Shown: one piece after another, positions 51,401 through 60,400 of the stretch
Position numbering within the stretch: the stretch's first letter is position 1
How the letters are laid out: each line of letters opens with the position of its first letter
DNA from: Aplidium turbinatum
Lineage: Eukaryota > Chordata > Ascidiacea > Aplousobranchia > Polyclinidae
NCBI GenBank assembly: GCA_918807975.1
Contig: OU964922.1
Location: forward strand, 21,440,329 to 21,504,328
Direction of reading: 5' to 3'
DNA: 64,000 nt
The notes under the pieces: generated by a model
What the model saw: the letters and a program-made list of their open reading frames with translations, nothing else
Database searches by the model: none
What the model was told of the DNA's origin: nothing
Translations under genes and position numbers: made by a program

Positions 51401-54400
51401 ATCCAACCACGCCAGGGTGACATTAGCAGTGTGGGGGGTGGCACCATCTTGCTGGAACCATTGCTCTGCTCTTAGGAACGGGCTTCTTCCTCTGGCTCTG
51501 TTTCTACGCCCCAGAGCGATCCAGAACTGCTGGAGGACCACAAGGTAACGCTCCTTGTTGACAGTGACTGCGTTCTCATTTTCATCTTCGAACCAGATTG
51601 GGCCAATGATGCCATGTTTTGAAATTGCAACCCAGGCAGTGCATCTGACTGAGTGCAGGGGCCTCTGTAGCACTTCATCAGGAGGAGAGGTGCCCCAAAA
51701 CACATTGTTTTACTGTTGACATACCCATACAGGGTGAAATGAGCCTCGTCAGAGAACCAGAGGTTGTCAAGGAAGTCAGGGTCCTCTTCGACGATGTCCA
51801 TGAACCACTGGCACATGGTAACTCGCTTAGCCTTGTCTGCATCAGTAAGTTTATGCTTTATCTGGATCCTGTATTGATAGAGTTTCAAATCTTCCTCCAG
51901 AATCCTCTGTACAGAGGACCGGGTCAGACCAAGCATTTGGGCCCATTTACGGATCGATTTCTTTGGACTTCTCCCAACGGAGTCCCTAACTGCAGCAATG
52001 TTCTCTGGAGTCCTAGCTGTCTTTTTTCTCCCATTTTTTGGTGTTGTAGGCATTGTCTGGTTGTTGTGAAGTGATCCAGTAGCTTGAAACTTTTGACCCA
52101 ATAAAAAACGAGTGGTTTTGATGGAAATTTGTTGATGTCATACTTTTGCCTGAATTTTGACTGCACTTTTTTGTACGATTTTGACTCCAAATACAAAGTC
52201 ACACAGAAAATTTTCTCTTCCTTGGTGTACTTCATCCTTGCAGATCTAAATTTGTTATGGGCTAATTTAGTTAAATCTGAAAATAAATGAAAAAAGCATT
52301 AAAATTGACAAAGTTATGCAAGGTTATACGGGTTGAAAGTTTTGTGAGACACCCTGTATATAAAATTCTGTTTAAAGGGGCAAGCACACTAAAGTAGTAA
52401 TTTTGCAGCTTCATGTCATCAGTTTATCAGTATTACTACTTGATTTTAAGCTAATCAAGATTAGGCTACCCAACCCTGAAGCTGGAACAGATAAAATTTT
52501 TGTAGCTCCGGCTCCACAGACGTTTAAAAAAAGGCTCCAGCTCCAGAGAAAATGCTTGGCTCCACAGCCCTGAATGTTGCTGCAATAAATTTCAATCTTG
52601 TTGTTCGTTTTTGATGTGATTATGTGCTTTTTGTGTTATGGTAGTGTTTAAAATGTTTGTTTTCTGACTGATATTTCAAAATTTTGGTGTAGACAAGCAT
52701 CAAAGGAGTACATTGGACATTGTAGTAGTGTTGATGGTTTTATACAGTGTGTACCAAAAATGTATCTACTTTTTTGTGTGCTCAGTACTCATGTCCTTGT
52801 AATAATAAAAAATGGACAGAAGTTATTGTTGCACTTGCTAACATATTGGGTTTGGTGCCTTTGAAGCTGAAGCAAAAAAATATATCAGTTAATGAAAATC
52901 AAGAGATGCGTTTATTTTTTTGTTACACACTGTAGATAAGGTTTGTTTAAATGTAGAAAAGTGGCAGTTGGGACCTCGAAACCATGGAGTTGAGAAAAAA
53001 TATTTCACATGTGGTCATAACTACTTATTTCCCGACAAAAAACAATGGTTTCACTATAGGTTGTAAAAAACCGTACACCCTACTGAACACTACCTGGGCT
53101 GGTGCTACATCAAACTCTTTCAGGGCACCATCTTTGCATGGGGAGTCAACGCCGAGTAAGCGGTCATCTAGATCACTCCAGTTGGATATGCTTGATGGAC
53201 CAGCACCATCCTCTGGAAAACAGAAAAACACAGTTCAATGAAGTCAAATATGTGAAAAAAAATGAAGATAAAGACCAAACGTAAATACAAAAGATTATTA
53301 AAAACAAACCAGGTACGCGGATGGCAAAAGTCATTGGAACGAGAGAAGTGTTGAAGAGTGTACATATCTTTGTACAACTGAATCCGTAGGCGACGTCGCC
53401 AAAATCAATCCGAGGTACGTCAAAGTTGAAGGTGGGCCCGATCACATTCCCTCTGGTCAAGCAAACAAAAATGAAAGGTAATTGTGCTAACAAATCAATG
53501 GCTGCGTGCGTAATCCTAATTTTGAAAACATTACGCATCAAGTTATTTTGCAGATTTTTCAACATAGTAAAATTAGAAAAATGGGTTTTAATTTTAAGTA
53601 ATCAGTCTCTGTTATTATGGGTCAAACATCTAATAAGATGAGTAAAAACATACAACACATTCGGATATAGCTCCCACAATTGGTTAACTAACTTCATGCA
53701 AAAAACAGGAAGTATCACTGCGATTAATTTTAATCTCGAAGGTATTGACACACTTACGAGATGGTCAACTTCAACCAATCGTGAGTGCCATTGACGGCAA
53801 AGCAAAAGTCCTGAGTGAAGGGACCAAGCATTTCCGAGCAGAAGGTAATTTCAAGGGATTGATGTTCACTCGGAAGCACTACCCCCTTATCCGGATCAAA
53901 CTGGAAATCGCAAAAACGAGGACAAGGAGTGCTATCGACTTCAAGGCAAAATTTAGCATTGATGTCGCCTTTGTTACTCAATACAACCTAAAAGGGAAAA
54001 ATACATATTTGTAAACGAAAATATAAATACAAAAAAATTCGTTACCTCTTGTGAGGAAATTTCAATCAGTTGCTTGAAAAATTACGCACTTAGCCTAACT
54101 AAGAAGACGTTAGCTATTCGAGTAAGGGTTGAAAGATATTGCTAGTTGTAGGTTACAACAGTGGTCACGATCAGAGATGTACACAAACCGGATTCGGATC
54201 TTACTGCTTTTCACCGGATTCGGATCGGGTCTGGATCTTGTTTTTTTAAAAGAAACAGGATCAGGATCCTAAACTTTAATTTTTTTTTAATTTTGTGCAC
54301 AAAGATACAATTTTTTTCATGTGCTCCTAGCAACATTTCCAAACCCGGAAGAGTATTAAACCACTACGTTTGTGGCAACACTGTAATGTTGGTCGGGTCA

Positions 54401-57400
54401 AAGTTGATGTTAAAATCATGGGTATTTTTTTTCCAATTTCTAACCATTATTTTTGCTTGTTGTATGTTTACTGCATTATGTATTGAAAATGTTTAATGTT
54501 AGAGAGATAAACATTCATGGGTTACAAGGTAAGCTACTAGGCTTACATTAAGTCGACAAATGATGACCAGACTTTATTTCATTATTAAGCTTACAGCCTA
54601 CATGTTTTAGTTACTGCTTTGCTATGCATTGAATTGTTATTTCAGCAACCATAGTGGTTGTGTCAATGTGTCATGTAGTATTCAATTACGTATTTAATTG
54701 AAGAAAGGTAGCATATTACAAGTCAGGATGCTTGTTATGATTGTATGGAGCAAAAGTGATATAATAAGTGTCCAGCCAGTAATGCAAAGACAGCAGTCGA
54801 GGAACTTGAAGGTTTGGATAACATGGTGTAAGACTTTTCTGGGACTTTGTCTAAGACTTTGTCGTGAAATTTTACTTTCAAGAAATGTATTTAAAGCAGA
54901 ATCATCGGCATACAGGAATTCCACAATAACTGTTTCTGCCACTTTCGCTTTCAACTGTCTCAAGTTGAACAACATTTAATTGGGTGTGAATTTTAATGTA
55001 GTCTTTATCTCTGAATGCATCAGTTAGCATCGTTAAGAACATCCCCCAAACATTTTCCTGTGGCAAGGAAAGACAACAGAGATAGGACTGTGAGATGAAG
55101 TCATCCGAATTTACAGTATGTGTGATTTTACTATGTCTAAAACTTGAGTGTAATGAGATTAATCAAATTCTTCAAAAACCACTTGGTCTGAACACAATTT
55201 TTTTACGCTATATGTTGTTCTAACCAGGAACCACAATATAACAGATGCTTGAACAACCTAAACAGCTAACGGATAAAGACGTGGCAAAGGTAGCTCCAAA
55301 GCAGAAAAAGCAAAGAATCGATGACTGACTAAGTTAAATAGTAAGTTGACTTTGAAAGAATGTGCAACAAAAATAAGTAGTTGTGGTATCTTAGAATTCT
55401 TGACGATCACCGATGCCATATATACCTTTCGAAACTCCGCCCACATCATTCACTTACATTTCCCAACATCAACAAGTAGGTGTGTATATTAGACTGCCAG
55501 ATACAAAAATGTAAGCAAAGTCGGTGCATAAAAACAAACTAGCAGTTTCTCTAGTTTGGGAGAATTTATCTCATTTGTGGTTTTGATTTTTGCAATTTTA
55601 AACTTAGAATGCTGACACTGTGCCCATTATCACTTACTTCATACGAGTGAGTAGAGTTGGCAAAAATCTTTCCAATGTCAATCGAATCAAAAGAAAACGC
55701 TAATTTGGGTCCTATTCCTTCTCCACGTATCTTCAAAGGCAACCTACTCTCTCTTCCAGTTACCTCACAGAATATAGTTCTGTCGAAAGATTTTACCTCT
55801 TTGGGTTTGAAAACAACAGTAATATCTACAGTAGAATTGGGCCAAATCTCTCCTTCCTGAACAAAAGAGAACAATAGTACGTATGTTGGTAAGCTTTTTC
55901 AAACAACGTGTCTAAAATACAAATAAACTTGGCAATAATGCTTGTTCGGCCGCCCTAGCACTATTGGTGTGGGAACAAGAGAGCAGACGATGTTTGACCT
56001 ATATTAATACCAATTTTAATTCCGAACCAGTTTTCAACATAAATGGTGAGACTGTAGTTAATATAGCATTAAAAGATTTACATAAATCGACATCACTTAC
56101 ACTAACTTCACATGAGGTCACACTAATCAATCTGCACAAGTAAGTATGTAGTTAGCTTGATGGTAGGCGAAAAGGTTATTCATTAATATTGTTTATTGTA
56201 ATAGTAATAGTTCATAGCCGAGTTGTGAAAGCGCTGGAACGGCAATCGAAAAGGCGCCGGTTCGACACCGCTCATGAGCATGCAGCTGTGTCTTTAGCAG
56301 GACACTTAAAGGCATGCCTCAAGGTGGACATGAAGATTGGCTTCCTTGCCTTCCCGTCTACTTTAAAATCTAAATTAGGGGTGGGGAACCTTTTTAGTAT
56401 TGCGGCCACATAAAATGAAAAATAACACAGGCGGGCCACTAAAAATTTCGAAATTTTATCTACAGATAAAAAATGCAGCAAATAGTAGACAATGATTTAT
56501 TTCACTTTCACAGCTAGTGGGATGGCTGAAAGTTTTTATTTTTGGTGAGTCGTGTGATGTCTGCCGACACAGAAGATGTTGCAACTCTTAACTGCATCTC
56601 CACGTTTTTATCAGTCAGTTTGGAGCGAAGCAGACTTTTTGTTAGATTAATTTGTTTAGCCACCTTTTCCTGTTCGTTAACGTGCTGGTAGGTTTATAGC
56701 GATTTTTGTAGTTACTATCTTTTTCGTCCCGGACGCGTTAATGACGAAAAATAAAATGATTGAAAAAAAATGATTGATTCAATTTGGGAAAAAATGCTCG
56801 CAACGGAAGGTGCTTCCAAACAGAGACACATATTTCAAAGCATGTTTCCACATGACTGGAAAATCATCAGCATTTATGTAGCGTTGATAAAAGTTGAGCA
56901 GTAGGCTACTCTGCAAAACACTTTTCACGAATGGCTTAACTGATCGATTAACAATAACTGGTCAGTGGTCACATTGTGACGTACACATTGTTGGTACAAA
57001 TGGCCTTTTATGATGGATTAACTAGTCATAGAAGGCCATTTGCAATATGCCGAGAATGCAGAGCCTACTCTTTTTTGAGCTGTTGTTTCAATATATTTCG
57101 GGTAAAGAAATTTTGACGCGGGCCACATGGAACAGTCACGCAGACCGCAGGTTCCCCACCCCTGATCTAAATCTTCAACCACCAGGTGTAAGCCTGGATA
57201 CGACAAACATTGTAATATTGTTAAAAGGAATTTTGTTTAAGTATTCTTAACTTTCTCACCGTTTTCAAAGATCATCATACGCAATTATTTTAAGTATTCC
57301 ATAAAAATATATATAAAATTAAACAATAAAAACAAAAAAATAACACCAGGTAATCATCATCATTATGTTCCTTCATAGTATTGAGGGTTGGATACAATGC

Positions 57401-60400
57401 ATATTGCATGAGCTTTCAGTTTGCAATAATAGTTTGCAGTAATGCTAGCAATAAAATATGACCCCAACAGTCCAACACCCACCAGTGGAAAGACTTCAAA
57501 TGCATAGTGGGAAAATAACAAAGGATCTCCTTCTACAGTTTGCCTGCGGGTTTTGTAGGTTCTGGTAAGAATAGAAAGCTGGTCCCTTAAAGTAGGATCT
57601 TCAATGCATTGGACAAGAAAGCTTTCGTGTTCTTCATTTTTTTCTATATTGATATCAGCACACAATCTGTGAAGTGTAATTTTGGAAAATTGTTATCGAA
57701 TATCGATCTATATGTTTCGCGGTTAAATATTGCGCTAGTGGTGGCTTTCGTGTGATGTTGCATATCTTTGAACTTTCTCACTTTCGTTGAACCGCCTGTC
57801 AAAAATAACTTGTAAATTTTAAAATACAACTATTGGAATGTCGTGTAAATCAGATAGTGAACAGACATCTTGCTGTGCCGAATATAAAGCACGTACTCAC
57901 AATGCAATGCATAAAATGTACGGTGGCACAATATAGTTATTGCTACGAAACTTTAATCACAACAGCACATTAAAACACATCATTGTGCTTTATCATCAAT
58001 AACCGACTTGGTGAATAGAGTATGGGGTCATCTACAATAGAACCCGGATCCGCCTTTTTAGAGTAGTAACGTAAATCAGTGGGGTTGTTAGAGAAACTCA
58101 AACATATGCGTAAGTTGTTTTGTAACCTTCACAATCAGAGTGCACATTTCAACACACCTTTCCTTCTGCTCGTCTTCTTCACATTGAGTTGCGTAGGAAG
58201 ACCACTTGAACTTTGCCAGAATGTTGCTTCTGTTGTGGATCGTCAGTGTTCTTTGATTGGTCATGAAAATGTAGGTGTTGTCAATACGTATCGATGACTT
58301 CTCCAATCGTACGTTGGCATCCAGTGAAGCACCATACAGTAAAACATAAACAATTTCACCTAAAAAAAAATAAAAACTTCTAAAAACAAAAGTTCTACTG
58401 CATCGAAAGAGTAAACAAAAACCGAAAAAAAAGAAAAAATCAACAGTCTTTTCTTGAAGTTGCATGATGAAGTATAGTAAAGAAACCTGGAACCGACACA
58501 TTTGGTACAGCACATAACAAAAGCACAACTATAAAACTCCCAGTTAACGTCTAAAAATGGCAATGAAATTTTATTTGTAGTTTTCGGAGATGTACGTTTT
58601 CGCCGCAAATTCTACGCCGTAGTCTTGGGGCGTAGACTTTTTGTTTACGCTAACGCTTACGGCCACATTTTTTTAGATATTTGTCGCTTGAGGCTACGCC
58701 GTAAAGTTTTCGCGATTTTTAGCGTATAGCGTCAACGTATACTTTTTAATGTCTTTTTTTCGCTACAACACGCCAATACCTTCCAGCGCTGCAGTTGAAA
58801 GAATGTTTTCAATGGGCAAAGACATATTGAAACCAAAACACAGCAAAATGTCAGATAAACACTTTCAGATGCTTGTGTTTCTTCGTGGAAATTCAAAATT
58901 CAAGTACGGCGTATGGTTTTTCCAACGTTTGCGTATACGCTCACGGCGTCAATATTTTTTGTATACGCGTACATCACTGGTAGTTTCCCACTGACATACT
59001 TAGGAAACAATGCAGGAGCTACATGTAAAATTAACAAAACAACCTTGTGTGTCTTCCCAAACTGTTGGAATAACACTAGTCAGATTGCGCACGTATATAT
59101 ACCATCACTTGCTGTCATGCAGCAACAAATTGTAACCTCGCACTGAACTATTGAAAAGACTGATAACTTCCTAAAATTGCACTTTATACTGCCAAAGCAT
59201 TAGCTCTGTCATTAGGGGCCTGCCAAATAGGTGCGCACACTGTGGCCAAAGGGTATTTAGGTGCGGCACACTGTGGCACTGTAAGTGTAGAAGGAGATCC
59301 TTTGTTAGATGCTATTTGGTGCTAACACAAAATCTATCTAAATGAGCAACCTAGCTGTTGCAAACTAACAACATATCGTCAATGCAAGCAGAGTATGGTA
59401 GGCTAATCTTGTACAATATAACTTGCTGGTTATAATTAGCAAATGGGCATTTTTTTTAATTCGTTTTCATTTCGATTCGAAAAGCATTTCGAATGGCCGC
59501 TCCCTTTAGAAAATCCGGTATAGGCCACTGTCTGCAGTATTACCATCAAGCACCTAATGAAATAGACTTTACTGGGAATAGCACCTAAATGACCGGGCGC
59601 CACTGTGCGCTGCACCTAAATATCCTGACGTCACAGTGTGCGCATGTATTTGGCAGGCACCTAACTGTCTGAACCTAAAAGACGTGCTTCGTAACCTATC
59701 AGAGGCTTTGTCAGTCTGAAGATAAAGATTCAAAAACCAACCATTGTAGTAACAACAAATGATGCTGTTATTATTTGCTACAGAATGGTAATTTTCATTC
59801 TAATTATTAAAATAACTGTTTTCGCGACTTGATGCAATCAATTCCTTCTATTACATCACACAAGGATGTTGATTTCAAGTAACTGCAACAGTGTGGTTCT
59901 AGTAGCGAGCAATTTGTAACTTGAAGGGAGGAATAATCATTTTGAGGGGGGAACCGGGGAGGAATGTAAATAAAATTTAAATCTTATTAGTTAGATTTAT
60001 TTATGACTGAGCAGAATAGATCAACCTTGAGTTTTTTCAACACTTCATGATGTTATAGCACTATGTGATAGCAATCAAGCCATAAATGAAAGCGACAGCC
60101 TACTTGAACTTCTGCAAATCCGGTTTTAGTGTTGTTTTTGTGAATTATTGAAGTGAGGATTGGACAATACTTGAGGCTTTCAAAGGAGGAATACGGCATA
60201 TTACCGTATGCTGAGAACCACTGTAGGCTAACTTCAAGTTGGTCATAATGTTCTGATGTTTTTTGTCTTCAACCTATTTTTTAGCTTTTTCCCGCCGCAT
60301 AAAAAGTTTATAGGCTATAGATCAGTGGTTCCCAACCTGGGGTTCGCGGACCCCTTGGGGGTCCGTGAGAAAGCATTTGGGGGTCTTTGATTACCTTGAT

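Larger units (their letters stand above)
50393..53084. repeat. Large inverted repeat around a mariner-like transposase
   Basis: Left arm about 50393-50844 and right arm about 52649-53084 are near-perfect reverse complements. Each arm carries a 188-bp TA-flanked MITE. The 1.8 kb between holds a mariner-like element and pieces of a hAT MITE (GGCTCCACAGCCCTG near 52570). It fills the intron between w8 and w7, its right end about 10 bp from the w7 donor. Confidence 0.88.

Noticed and set aside
58088-58157. Continuation of the w2 open frame to 58088
   Set aside because: Using the later donor would put w3 out of frame; the gtgtgt donor at 58157 fits phase and homology.
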